Source of the DNA: Prevotellaceae bacterium
Lineage (GTDB): Bacteria > Bacteroidota > Bacteroidia > Bacteroidales > Paludibacteraceae
Reading direction: 5' to 3'
Length of the DNA: 42,453 bases
NCBI GenBank assembly: GCA_031271465.1
Contig: JAISVR010000042.1
Coordinates: 1 to 42,453, forward strand
Part shown: positions 19,605-27,937 of the stretch, piece by piece
How the letters are laid out: each line of letters opens with the position of its first letter
How positions within the stretch are numbered: position 1 is the first letter of the stretch
Notes under the pieces: model-generated
The model's input: only the letters and a program-made list of their open reading frames with translations
Database searches by the model: none
Told to the model about the DNA's origin: nothing
Translations under genes and position numbers: made by a program

Positions 19605-19619
19605 GCTATTATTTTTCTG

Positions 19620-19627
19620 CAAAGATA
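19620..19627 (-). promoter_or_regulatory. pyrH -7 promoter box
   Basis: Minus-strand TATCTTTG followed by C, an exact TAnnTTTG match, 15 nt before the pyrH ATG at 19604. The leader would be very short, and the box rules out the upstream TTG start. Confidence 0.75.
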
Positions 19628-19789
19628 CATTTTCTGTAAAAGAATTGCAGACATCGGTATAAAATAATCCCCGTAGTCGATGCTTGCTTCGTTCTATAGT
19701 AGAGATGATGCGCGCCCCGCCTCTACTGAAATTCTACTTGATAATTAAGTATATTATATTAAAATTTACATTTTTTGTTATTTATGTTA

Positions 19790-19797
19790 TATATTTG
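19790..19797 (+). promoter_or_regulatory. -7 promoter box of the 259-residue membrane protein gene
   Basis: TATATTTG followed by C, exact TAnnTTTG match, 29 nt before the ATG at 19827. No clear -33 TTTG at the usual spacing. Confidence 0.65.
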
Positions 19798-19826
19798 CAA
19801 TTGTTTCTAACTAAAAAACAACTATT

Positions 19827-20606
19827 ATGACAACAAGCAAAAAAATTACAAAGGTAAGTGGTGGCGAAGAATCTCCACAAAAGTCAACATTTGTGCCTAC
19901 TACGGAAGCAAAAGGTAAAGCTACCCGCTTGCGAATCTTTTCTATTCTTTTGTGGGTATTGGGAATTGCTGCCGAAATCGGGGCGATACTTGTAGAGATG
20001 AAAAGTGTAAAACCCATGGAAACAAGCGCGTGGGTTTGGATTATTTCATTAATCGTAGTCGATTTGATTTTGGTCATTATCGGCTCTCAACTCTGGAAAA
20101 AAGCGAATCGCTTCGATCCCGCATCGGAACAGGATAAAGCTAAATTTTTCTTGCAAAACCAACTGGGTGTTATCATCTCTGTTATAGCATTCTTGCCTTT
20201 GGTTATTTTTGTTTTTACCAACAAGGATTTGGACGGCAAGCAAAAAGGAATTTTGGGTGGCATTGCTGCTGTAGCTTTAATTGCAGCCGGTATTGCAAGT
20301 GCAGATTTCAATCCGCCTTCGAAAGAACAATATTCGGAACAAACATCGAGGGTGGAAGAATTAACAGGCGGTACTAATAATGTTTACTGGACAAAATCGG
20401 GAACAAAATATCATATTTACGACGATTGTCCGCGCATAAATACCAGTCGTACCGAGGAAATTTTTAGCGGAACGGTGGCTCAAGCCCGTGAATTGAAAAA
20501 CATTACCGAGTTATGTAAAGTGTGCGAACACAGGGCTGAAAAAGAAAATGCTTTACACGAAGGAGCCGAAGCAATGACGCCGGGAGAAGCTGAAACAACT
20601 GAATAA
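19827..20606 (+). CDS. Membrane protein with C-terminal Cys/His (metal-binding-like) domain
   Basis: 259 residues, not a family I can name. An N-terminal polar stretch (1-30) is followed by four hydrophobic segments (about 36-53, 69-88, 110-128, 138-156). The soluble C-terminus has YWTKSGTKYHIYDDCPRI and LCKVCEHRA, an H...C...C..C arrangement. Similar short modules with one His and three Cys follow 'YH..CP' patterns and are thought to bind zinc. The end is acidic (MTPGEAETTE). Its own promoter lies upstream and the next small gene begins 19 nt after the stop. It may sense or buffer something at the inner membrane (inference). Confidence 0.7.
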   Translation: MTTSKKITKVSGGEESPQKSTFVPTTEAKGKATRLRIFSILLWVLGIAAEIGAILVEMKSVKPMETSAWVWIISLIVVDLILVIIGSQLWKKANRFDPASEQDKAKFFLQNQLGVIISVIAFLPLVIFVFTNKDLDGKQKGILGGIAAVALIAAGIASADFNPPSKEQYSEQTSRVEELTGGTNNVYWTKSGTKYHIYDDCPRINTSRTEEIFSGTVAQARELKNITELCKVCEHRAEKENALHEGAEAMTPGEAETTE

Positions 20607-20625
20607 TAATTTTAATGAATTTGTT

Positions 20626-20868
20626 ATGACAAGTGAAATTGTAAAAATGGTGGCAAAAAAAGCCAATCTGTCGGAATCTGTGGCTCAGACAGCCGTAGAT
20701 ACGGTGTTGAATATGCTGAAAGACAAACTTCCTCCTTCCATAGGAGATGCGTTGAATACTTATTTAGCTTCTTCGGGTACTAAGGGAAGTGCTAAAAGCA
20801 AGAACAGTGCATTGGGAGAACTTGGCAATGTTGCCGGTGCACTGGGCGGTTTGTTTGGCAAAAAATAA
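20626..20868 (+). CDS. Small DUF2267/DUF937-like helical protein
   Basis: 80 residues. EIVKMVAKKANLSESVAQTAVDTVLNMLKDKLPPSIGDALNTYLA matches the helix pattern of DUF2267/DUF937-like small proteins (helix, 'LSE..A..AV', helix, 'LP..I...L'). The tail is low complexity (Gly/Ser/Lys, ending GGLFGKK). It lies 19 nt after the membrane protein gene, so is probably in the same transcript. Function is unknown; such proteins often appear with stress or envelope genes. Confidence 0.7.
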   Translation: MTSEIVKMVAKKANLSESVAQTAVDTVLNMLKDKLPPSIGDALNTYLASSGTKGSAKSKNSALGELGNVAGALGGLFGKK

Positions 20869-20918
20869 CCGGCTGAATTTAAGCAAAGGATTTTCATTTG
20901 GAATTATTCTTCTTGCCG

Positions 20919-20957
20919 GCACCGCTACCGTGCGAATCTTTTGCGTGGTAGCGGTGC
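20919..20957. repeat. 11-bp perfect inverted repeat
   Basis: Arms GCACCGCTACC (20919-20929) and GGTAGCGGTGC (20947-20957) with a 17-nt loop, 50 nt after the small DUF2267-like gene. No T-run follows, so it is not a standard terminator; it could be a repeat element or an RNA stem. Confidence 0.7.
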
Positions 20958-21205
20958 TCGTTGTATACAACCATTTGCTATCCTTCTCATTGTTCTTTTC
21001 TTTAATCTGTCAATCAATTTCATTTTTTCATCCCCCCGCTTGCCGCAAGTCTGCAACTTATGTCAATGGGTGCTAAATATAACTTTTACTATTAGCTAAA
21101 ACGATTTATGAGATACCTTACCCGTTCTGCCGAATTTGCAATTCGATAGGATGGGATAGTTTTCTCTACAATATTATTTGCGTTGCGAATTCCGAAGCCC
21201 CTGTT

Positions 21206-21228
21206 GGCGCAAGGTTACAACTTGTGCC
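21206..21228. repeat. GGCGCAAG/CTTGTGCC hairpin
   Basis: 8-bp stem (one G-T pair) with a 7-nt loop GTTACAA. It looks like a REP-type palindrome. Confidence 0.5.
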
Positions 21229-21330
21229 TCCAATCACTTCGTGTATCTTATTATTTATTATTCCTATATTTTTCTGTCATTTCCTTTTTATAGGAGCTTC
21301 CTGCAATTTATCTTCTTGTGCCGAAAAGTT

Positions 21331-21933
21331 TTAAAACTCCAGTGCCAACTGATTGTCGAGCAGGCGATAACTCATTCGGTGATGAGGCGAAACGCCATGT
21401 GCGCGAATTGCATCGCGGTGTGCGCGGGTAGGATAACCCTTGTTGCTTGCCCAGTTGTAGGCAGGAAATTCGGCATGCAGGCGCAGCATATAATCGTCGC
21501 GATAGGTTTTTGCCAGTATCGACGCAGCGGCAATGGAGAGGAATTTTCCGTCGCCTTTTACAATGCAGGCATGTGGTATATCTTTGTATTTCTTAAAGCG
21601 GTTGCCGTCGATAAGCAGGAATTCGGGAGCGATTTTCAGTGCATCGATAGCGCGGTGCATGGCTAAAAAGGAAGCGTTGAGGATATTTATTTCGTCGATT
21701 TCCTGTGCCGACACCTCGCCTACAGCCCATGCCAATGCTTCGCGCTCGATAACGGGACGCAGCTTGTAGCGTTGCCGCTCGGTGAGTTGCTTGGAATCGT
21801 TGAGCAGGTCGTTGCGAAAATCGGGCGGCAACACAACTGCTGCTGCAAACACCGACCCTGCCAAACAGCCGCGACCTGCTTCATCGCAGCCCGCTTCGAT
21901 TTGTCCTTGTTTGTATGCTAATTGTAACGGCAT
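21331..21933 (-). CDS. rnhB: Ribonuclease HII
   Basis: 200-residue RNase HII that removes ribonucleotides and RNA primers from DNA-RNA hybrids, using divalent metal. The first catalytic Asp-Glu pair is in [16 protein letters not shown] (D17, E18), the third acid in LLIDGNRFK, and [15 protein letters not shown] is the family signature. The C-terminus has [17 protein letters not shown]. The frame continues upstream to 22206, but this extension is only the shadow of the M28 peptidase in another frame; [15 protein letters not shown] at 21933 is the family start. It is separated by 26 nt from the M28 gene stop, so the two are co-directional and probably co-transcribed. Confidence 0.96.
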   Translation of the reverse strand: MPLQLAYKQGQIEAGCDEAGRGCLAGSVFAAAVVLPPDFRNDLLNDSKQLTERQRYKLRPVIEREALAWAVGEVSAQEIDEINILNASFLAMHRAIDALKIAPEFLLIDGNRFKKYKDIPHACIVKGDGKFLSIAAASILAKTYRDDYMLRLHAEFPAYNWASNKGYPTRAHRDAIRAHGVSPHHRMSYRLLDNQLALEF

Positions 21934-21959
21934 AAGTTGGTTAATAGCCAATAGTAGTT

Positions 21960-22952
21960 TTAATATTCCTTGTAAATAATATTGAGCAGCGTTTGTCCCA
22001 CGGCACGGAGAGTGGCGGGAGCGATGTTTTCCATCGTGTCGTTTTGCGTGTGCCAATAATTGCCAAAACCGTTTTCGGTTAACTGGATAATGTCGATGCA
22101 GGGTATGCCGCGAACCTGATTTACAGGCACATGGTCGTCGGTAATATAGCCGCTCTGCTTGCTCACAAAATGCTGTCCGAATCCATTTGCCTGTGCTTCG
22201 TTCCATACTTTTTCCACCACATGCGGCGCAAATTGCATGGAATAAGCTTCGCGGGGGAATGTAGCGCCGGGGGCTCCCACCATGTCGAGCAAAATGCCGA
22301 AACGAGCCTTATATCCTGCCTCATGCGGATTTGCTGCCCAATACTGCGAGCCGAGACACCAATAATTTTGAGAAGAGTTACGCAAATTCGATTCCCAGCG
22401 AGGTTCACCCTGGTCTTCTGCATCGACAAAGAGAATATCTATGCCCACGGCAGGTTGTTGCGTTTGCAGTTGTCGGGCAATTTCGAGCAATACGCCCACG
22501 CCGCTTGCCCCGTCGTTTGCCCCGTCGACAGGTTTGCGCCAATTTTCGGGATTAGAGTCGTGGTCGCTCCATGCGCGACTGTCCCAATGTGCAAGCAAGA
22601 GAATGCGGTTCGGATTTTCTACATCGTAGGAGCCGATAATATTGCGAGCGTTTACCTTGCCGTAGAAAGCTTGCAGTTCTGCCGTTTGCTCAACAACCGT
22701 TGCGCCAAAGCGATTTAACTCTTCTGCCAAATAATCTCCGCAGGCTTTGTGTGCCGGGGTTTCCGGTACGCGGGGACCAAAATCGACTTGCGCTTTTACA
22801 TAGCGGTAAGCCGAATCGGCATTAAAAACCGGCACAGTAACTGTTGCCGTATCTGCACTTTCTTCCGGTTGCGACTGTTGTTTTTTTGCTTCGCAGGAAG
22901 AAAAAGTCATGCTTAAAAGGATGAGAGTAGGAAATAAAAATAATTGTTTCAT
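21960..22952 (-). CDS. M28 family metallopeptidase / glutaminyl-cyclase-like lipoprotein
   Basis: 330 residues. The lipoprotein signal peptide is [20 protein letters not shown] with lipobox cysteine C20, so it is membrane-anchored in the envelope. The M28 zinc fold is visible: [43 protein letters not shown] and the C-terminal [10 protein letters not shown]. The layout is that of bacterial glutaminyl-peptide cyclotransferase-like proteins, in which one zinc ion is bound by Asp, Glu and His. The reaction is either N-terminal glutamine cyclisation or aminopeptidase activity. The start at 22952 puts the signal peptide first; upstream codons lie in promoter sequence. N-terminal pyroglutamate formation fits with exported proteins starting with Gln, such as others in this window (inference). 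Confidence 0.88.
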   Translation of the reverse strand: MKQLFLFPTLILLSMTFSSCEAKKQQSQPEESADTATVTVPVFNADSAYRYVKAQVDFGPRVPETPAHKACGDYLAEELNRFGATVVEQTAELQAFYGKVNARNIIGSYDVENPNRILLLAHWDSRAWSDHDSNPENWRKPVDGANDGASGVGVLLEIARQLQTQQPAVGIDILFVDAEDQGEPRWESNLRNSSQNYWCLGSQYWAANPHEAGYKARFGILLDMVGAPGATFPREAYSMQFAPHVVEKVWNEAQANGFGQHFVSKQSGYITDDHVPVNQVRGIPCIDIIQLTENGFGNYWHTQNDTMENIAPATLRAVGQTLLNIIYKEY

Positions 22953-22972
22953 AGCTTGATCTTGTAAAACGA

Positions 22973-22980
22973 CAAAGATA
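22973..22980 (-). promoter_or_regulatory. -7 box of the M28 peptidase gene
   Basis: Minus-strand TATCTTTG, exact TAnnTTTG match, 20 nt before the ATG at 22952. It places the transcript start after any upstream start codon and so supports 22952. Confidence 0.7.
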
Positions 22981-23185
22981 GTTCTTTTTGTTAACACAGC
23001 ATAAACTGCAATTTGCTTAACGGATATGGCATCAGCAAAGCACCCACGCGAAGCGACATTAATATTTATCGCATAGATGATATGGATACCTGCATATTGA
23101 TGAATGCAGCCAAAAATTCAATATGATTTTTTAGGCGGATTCTTAAAAGTGGAGTAAGTATAACCCGCAAGCGTATAATAGCTAC

Positions 23186-23286
23186 CCGTCATTGCGAGGA
23201 ACGAAGTAATCTTGGAGCAGAATCTTATTGGAGATTGCTTCGTCGTTCCTCCTCGCAATGACGGACAGTGTTTGTTTTGCAAGCCT
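23186..23286 (-). repeat. Palindromic REP/MITE-like element, copy 1
   Basis: Large imperfect hairpin whose arms begin and end with CCGTCATTGCGAGG (23186-23199) and its complement (23251-23264). The right flank continues on the minus strand as AGGCTTGCAAAACAAACACT. From that end about 54 nt match copy 2 (27686 onward) with few differences, in inverted orientation. It lies about 50 nt upstream of the dnaE promoter. Confidence 0.85.
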
Positions 23287-23336
23287 CAAGGGATATTCCG
23301 ATAAGTTTTGCAGGCAGGCAGGATATATGCCGTGAG

Positions 23337-23367
23337 TTTGTCGATGAAAAAAAATGTGTTACCTTCG
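23337..23367 (+). promoter_or_regulatory. dnaE promoter
   Basis: TTTG at 23337-23340, 19-nt spacer, TACCTTCG at 23360-23367 (one mismatch from TAnnTTTG). The leader to the ATG at 23394 is about 20 nt. Confidence 0.65.
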
Positions 23368-23393
23368 CAACTTGTTTTTTTCGAAATTGACTT

Positions 23394-26300
23394 ATGAGTT
23401 TTGTTCATCTTCATGTGCATTCGCATTATTCGCTGCTCGACGGTATGGCTACCGTCGAAGGGCTGATTAATAAAGCTGTCGATACAGGTATGCCGGCTAT
23501 CGCGCTTACCGACCACGGCAGTATGTTTGGCATCAAGGAATTTTTCGATTATGCAGAAAAGAAAAATTCCGGCATAAAAAAATCCTTGAAAGAGTTGGAA
23601 GAAAAACGGCTGGAAACTACCGATGAAGCTCAACAGCAAACTCTCGATGCCGAGATAGAAGCACAAAAAAAGAAACTGGTTAAGCCCATTTTGGGTTGCG
23701 AAACTTATGTAGCGCGGCGTGGCAGGCGTGAGCGAAAAACGCAGGAAGACCGTGGCGGTTGGCATTTGGTATTGCTGGCAAAAAATAAAACAGGCTATCA
23801 AAATCTTTGCAAACTTATCTCTGCCGCTTGGATTGACGGTTACTATTACAAACCGCGCATTGACAAGGAATTGCTCGAAAAATACCATGAAGGATTGATA
23901 GTCTGTTCGGCGTGTCTTGGGGGCGAAATCCCACAAAAATTGCTTGGAAGTTCTGCCAAAAATGTCGACGACGATGAAAGCAAAGACAATCTTTCGGATA
24001 TGGATGGCATCGTGCGAATTTCGGACGATAGTATACGCGAAGCAGAAGAAGCAATAGCCTGGTATAAAAGTGTTTTTGGCGACGATTTTTATCTCGAACT
24101 CCAACGCTTAAAAACCGATAAGCCCGGTGCCGACCAAAAAGTATACCGCTTACAAGAGGCTGTAAATCGGATATTGGTCGATTTGGCACAAAAAACCAAC
24201 ACGAAGATTATTGCTACCAACGATGTTCATTTTGTAGAAGAAGAACATGCCGAGGCTCACGACCGCTTGATATGTTTGAGCACAAGCAAAGATATTGACG
24301 ACCCCAAGCGAATGCGTTACACCAAGCAGGAATGGCTTAAAACGCCCGTTGAAATGTCGCAGGTTTTTGCCGACTTGCCCGAGGCGCTTGCCAATACCCT
24401 CGAAATAGCCGACAAGGTAGAATATTTCAGCATCGATTCCGATGCCATTATGCCCGTTTTCCCCATTCCCGAAGAATTTGGAACGGAAGACGAATATCGG
24501 GCTAAATTTTCAAAAGAGCTATTGACGGAAGAATTTGGCGAGCGCTACGAAAAACTTGGCGGCTACGATAAAGTTGTGCGTATTAAACTCGAAGCCGATT
24601 ATCTTGCCAGCCTCTCGTGGAAAGGAGCCCACCATCGTTATGGAGAAGCCTTGAGCAACGAACAGAAAGAGCGCATCGAATTTGAGCTGGAAACGATGAA
24701 AACGATGGGTTTCCCCGGATATTTTCTTATTGTGCAGGATTTTATTCATGCAGCTCGCGATATGGGAGTTTCGGTGGGTCCCGGTCGCGGTTCGGCTGCA
24801 GGTTCGGTGGTGGCATACTGTTTGGGTATCACAGATATCGACCCGTTGAAATACGACTTGCTGTTTGAGCGATTCCTCAACCCCGATCGTATTTCCATGC
24901 CCGATATAGATATTGATTTCGACGACGACGGGCGCGGCGATGTGCTTCGCTGGGTAACCGATAAATACGGAAAGGAACGCGTGGCGCACATCATCACTTA
25001 CGGAACGATGGCGACAAAATCGAGCATCAAAGATGTGGCGCGGGTGCAAAAGGTATCGCTTGCCGACGCAGAACGCTTGACAAAAATGATTCCCGACAAG
25101 TTTCCCGAAGACAGTAAAACCGGAAAAGCACCTAAGGTAAGCTTGAAAAACTGTCTGCAAATGGTGCCCGAATTAAGTCGCGAAGCGCAGTTTGGCGATG
25201 CGAATATTGCCACTACGCTCAAATATGCCGAAATGCTCGAAGGTACTGTGCGACAAACCGGCGTACATGCCTGCGGGGTAATTATCGGAGCCGACGACCT
25301 CACGAATTTTGTGCCCCTAAGCACTGCCAAGGAAAAAGGCAGCGACGAAGATGTGCTCGTAACACAATACGAAGGCTCGGTTATCGAAAATGTAGGGTTG
25401 ATAAAAATGGATTTCCTTGGATTGAAAACGCTTTCCATTATCAAGGAAGCTCTGAAAAACATCAAACTATCCAAAGGTATAGACATCGACATCAGTCAAA
25501 TACCAATAAACGATGAAAAAACTTACGAACTGTTTTCCAAAGGTCTGACTACCGGAATATTCCAGTTCGAGTCGCCCGGAATGCAAAAAAGCCTTCGCGA
25601 GTTGCAACCCACGCAGTTCGAAGATTTAATTGCGATGAATGCCCTTTATCGTCCCGGTCCGATGCAATATATCCCACAGTTTATTTCCCGTAAGCACGGC
25701 AGAGAAGACATTAGCTACGATTTCCCCGAAATGGAAGATCGCCTTAAAGACACTTATGGAATCACCGTATACCAAGAGCAAGTCATGCTTTTGAGTCGCG
25801 ATTTGGCGGGTTTCACACGCGGACAAAGCGACGAATTGCGTAAAGTGATGGGAAAAAAACTCATCGATAAAATGGAAGCATTAAAAGTCAAATTTATGGA
25901 CGGAGCTACAGCAAAAGGCTTTGACCGAACCAAGCTCGAAAAAATTTGGAGCGATTGGACAGAATTTGCTAAATATGCGTTCAATAAAAGTCATGCCACC
26001 TGTTATTCGTGGATAGCCTATCAAACAGCCTATCTCAAGGCACATTATCCTGCCGAGTTTATGGCAGCCAACTTAACGCGCAACAAGGATAATATTTCCG
26101 AAGTAACAAAATTTATGGACGAATGTAAGGCGCTCGGAATCAAAGTGCTTGGACCCGATGCGAACGAAAGCCGTCTTAATTTCACGGTAAACGATGCAGG
26201 AGAAATTCGTTTTGGCTTGGGAGGAATAAAAGGAGTAGGCGAGGGAGCCGTTGAAGCCATTGTCAATGAGCGCGAAAAAGGCGGCAAGTTCACCGGCGTA

Positions 26301-27248
26301 TTTAATTTTGTAGAGCGAGTAAACCTCAATGCCTGCAACAAAAAAACGATAGAAAGTTTGGCATTTTCGGGTGCTTTTGATAGTTGCGACACGATTAGCC
26401 GCGAGCAATTTGCAGCTGTCAATACTAAAGACGAAACTACAATGGATATTCTTATCCGCTACGGAGGCAAATATCAGAACGATAAAGTGATGGCTACCAC
26501 ATCGCTTTTTGGTGGCGACGATGCCGTAGAAGTATCGCGCCCGGATATTCCGAAAGCCGCAGTATGGTCGCCAATCGAGCGGCTTAAGCGTGAAAAAGAA
26601 TTGGTCGGTATTTATCTTTCGGCGCATCCGCTCGACGAATATTTCATGGAACTGAATAGTTATTGTTCCAAGCTATCCGATTTGAAAGACCTCGATTCTT
26701 TGCGTGGACGCGAGATGAAAGTAGGCGGCATGATAAGCTCATTTCGTACCGGAACCACTAAAACCGGAAAACCGTATGGCGGTTTCGTGCTCGAAGACTT
26801 TTCGGGCAATCACGAATTTATGCTTTTCGGGAACGATTATATGGAATTTGGCAATTTCTTGAAAAAAGACCTTTCGGTGCTGGTGCAGGGCGTGGTGCAA
26901 GAGCGCGGAGCAGATTGGAAACGCCGCGATGCAGCCCCGAATGATACACCGCAGCCACTTGAATTTAAAATCCGAAAAATGTCGCTTCTTGGAACTGTCG
27001 ATGAGATGGAAGTAAAAAAACTTACCCTCAATGTATCGCTCGAGCAACTCAGTGAAAGCTTTTTAAACGATATGTCCGAAGCGCTCAAAGATAATACCGG
27101 AAAAATTTCACTATTTGTTGATGTAACTGAGGGCGACCGTGTGTTGAAACTCTATTCGCGCAACATAAAAGTGCGGCTAACAAAGGAATTGAAAGACTTT
27201 TTGCGCGAAAAACAACGGCAGGAACTGCTGGATTTTAAACTGTCGTAA
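23394..27248 (+). CDS. dnaE: DNA polymerase III alpha subunit DnaE
   Basis: 1284-residue replicative polymerase (C-family), in the cytosol as part of the holoenzyme. The N-terminal PHP domain starts FVHLHVHSHYSLLDG (residues 3-17). The palm has GPGRGSAAGSVVAYCLGITD and the catalytic acid motif PDIDIDFDDDGR near residues 502-513. YRPGPMQYIP and YAFNKSHATCYSW are in the fingers. GVGEGAVEAI is part of the tandem helix-hairpin-helix, and an OB fold near 1110-1160 has MISSFRTGTTKTGKPYGG. The length is normal for Bacteroidota. The PHP histidine motif HLHVHS is intact. Confidence 0.98.
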   Translation: MSFVHLHVHSHYSLLDGMATVEGLINKAVDTGMPAIALTDHGSMFGIKEFFDYAEKKNSGIKKSLKELEEKRLETTDEAQQQTLDAEIEAQKKKLVKPILGCETYVARRGRRERKTQEDRGGWHLVLLAKNKTGYQNLCKLISAAWIDGYYYKPRIDKELLEKYHEGLIVCSACLGGEIPQKLLGSSAKNVDDDESKDNLSDMDGIVRISDDSIREAEEAIAWYKSVFGDDFYLELQRLKTDKPGADQKVYRLQEAVNRILVDLAQKTNTKIIATNDVHFVEEEHAEAHDRLICLSTSKDIDDPKRMRYTKQEWLKTPVEMSQVFADLPEALANTLEIADKVEYFSIDSDAIMPVFPIPEEFGTEDEYRAKFSKELLTEEFGERYEKLGGYDKVVRIKLEADYLASLSWKGAHHRYGEALSNEQKERIEFELETMKTMGFPGYFLIVQDFIHAARDMGVSVGPGRGSAAGSVVAYCLGITDIDPLKYDLLFERFLNPDRISMPDIDIDFDDDGRGDVLRWVTDKYGKERVAHIITYGTMATKSSIKDVARVQKVSLADAERLTKMIPDKFPEDSKTGKAPKVSLKNCLQMVPELSREAQFGDANIATTLKYAEMLEGTVRQTGVHACGVIIGADDLTNFVPLSTAKEKGSDEDVLVTQYEGSVIENVGLIKMDFLGLKTLSIIKEALKNIKLSKGIDIDISQIPINDEKTYELFSKGLTTGIFQFESPGMQKSLRELQPTQFEDLIAMNALYRPGPMQYIPQFISRKHGREDISYDFPEMEDRLKDTYGITVYQEQVMLLSRDLAGFTRGQSDELRKVMGKKLIDKMEALKVKFMDGATAKGFDRTKLEKIWSDWTEFAKYAFNKSHATCYSWIAYQTAYLKAHYPAEFMAANLTRNKDNISEVTKFMDECKALGIKVLGPDANESRLNFTVNDAGEIRFGLGGIKGVGEGAVEAIVNEREKGGKFTGVFNFVERVNLNACNKKTIESLAFSGAFDSCDTISREQFAAVNTKDETTMDILIRYGGKYQNDKVMATTSLFGGDDAVEVSRPDIPKAAVWSPIERLKREKELVGIYLSAHPLDEYFMELNSYCSKLSDLKDLDSLRGREMKVGGMISSFRTGTTKTGKPYGGFVLEDFSGNHEFMLFGNDYMEFGNFLKKDLSVLVQGVVQERGADWKRRDAAPNDTPQPLEFKIRKMSLLGTVDEMEVKKLTLNVSLEQLSESFLNDMSEALKDNTGKISLFVDVTEGDRVLKLYSRNIKVRLTKELKDFLREKQRQELLDFKLS

Positions 27249-27340
27249 TACTTGGAAATCCCCTCTGTTCATAACTTGTTTTGCACACAACAAAAAAAAT
27301 TATTTCTTTTGCAACTGAAATCAATCAAACAATAAAGATT

Positions 27341-27649
27341 ATGGAAATTACCGATGCAACCTTTGCAAAAACCATCGCTGCCAATAAGGTAGTTTTGGTC
27401 GATTTTTGGGCAGAATGGTGTGGTCCTTGCCGCATGATTGCCCCTTTGGTAGGCGAACTCGCTACCGAGTATGAAAATAAAGCTGTGATTGGCAAAGTAG
27501 ATGTGGACGAAAATCCCGAAGTATGCGAAAAATACGGCATTCGTAATATCCCTACGCTGCTGTTCTTTAAAAACGGAGAACTGGTAGACAAAGTGGTTGG
27601 AGCCGCACAAAAGTCGGTGTTGAAAGAAAAATTAGACGCTTTGCTGTAA
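27341..27649 (+). CDS. trxA: Thioredoxin
   Basis: 102-residue thioredoxin, a cytosolic protein-disulfide reductase fed by thioredoxin reductase. The active site is WCGPC at residues 26-30, preceded by VVLVDFWAE, with the cis-proline loop GIRNIPTLLFF. The usual 100-110 residue length is obtained with the ATG at 27341; the frame upstream to 27281 starts with TTG within promoter-like sequence and adds no family residues. It lies 92 nt after dnaE; a TTCTTTTG -7-like box just before suggests its own promoter. Confidence 0.96.
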   Translation: MEITDATFAKTIAANKVVLVDFWAEWCGPCRMIAPLVGELATEYENKAVIGKVDVDENPEVCEKYGIRNIPTLLFFKNGELVDKVVGAAQKSVLKEKLDALL

Positions 27650-27685
27650 ACTTTGTAAGCGCAAATAACGGAATTACTCTCTTTT

Positions 27686-27859
27686 AGGCTTGCAAAGCAA
27701 ACACTATCCGTCATTGCGAGGAGGAACGACGAAGCAATCCAGAAACAACATTACAAGATTGCTTTGTTCTTCGTAATTAGCAATCACGACCAACGGGAAT
27801 TGTAAAATCACTGATCGAAAGAAAGTAATAATGACATCGACAGTTTGCTTTACAAGCCT
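27686..27859 (+). mobile_element. MITE-like element with terminal inverted repeats, copy 2
   Basis: 174 bp. The left end AGGCTTGCAAAGCAAAC and the right end GTTTGCTTTACAAGCCT are inverted repeats with one mismatch over 17 nt. Just inside the left end lies CCGTCATTGCGAGG, and the element matches copy 1 (23186-23286) in opposite orientation. It codes for nothing and has no transposase. Shared ends with a palindromic interior suggest a non-autonomous element moved in trans (inference). Its position after trxA means it may also affect transcript ends. Confidence 0.7.
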
Positions 27860-27880
27860 AAATAGTATAATACTGAAACA

Positions 27881-27916
27881 AAAAGCGGATTTATATTTTT
27901 ATATAAATCCGCTTTT
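27881..27916. terminator. Bidirectional hairpin terminator
   Basis: Perfect 16-bp arms (27881-27896, 27901-27916), starting with an A-run and ending with a T-run, between convergent trxA and the CoA-transferase gene. It can end both transcripts. Confidence 0.9.
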
Positions 27917-27937
27917 TATTAACTAAATTGTTCAATA

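Larger units (their letters stand above)
20869..21330. other. Non-coding interval with two palindromes
   Basis: 462 bases without a convincing gene. It holds an 11-bp inverted repeat at 20919-20957 and an 8-bp hairpin at 21206-21228. The longest plus-strand frames here have no recognisable family features. It may be the remnant of a repeat or mobile element (weak inference). Confidence 0.5.
22953..23393. other. Divergent intergenic region with repeat element and dnaE promoter
   Basis: 441 bases between the M28 gene and dnaE. It contains the minus-strand -7 box at 22973-22980, the palindromic repeat copy at 23186-23286 and the dnaE promoter at 23337-23367. No gene was seen in it. Confidence 0.7.

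Noticed and set aside
19605-19622. Longer PyrH start at TTG 19622
   Set aside because: That TTG is part of the -7 box TATCTTTG; the transcript begins downstream.
19698-19727. 7-bp stem AGTAGAG/CTCTACT as a terminator or RNA gene
   Set aside because: The stem is short, the loop long and no T-run follows.
21934-22206. N-terminal extension of RNase HII
   Set aside because: It overlaps the M28 peptidase in another frame, has Arg/His-rich shadow composition, and the family start is at 21933.
24519-25160. Long minus-strand frames inside dnaE
   Set aside because: They are shadows of the polymerase frame, with no family features or promoters of their own.
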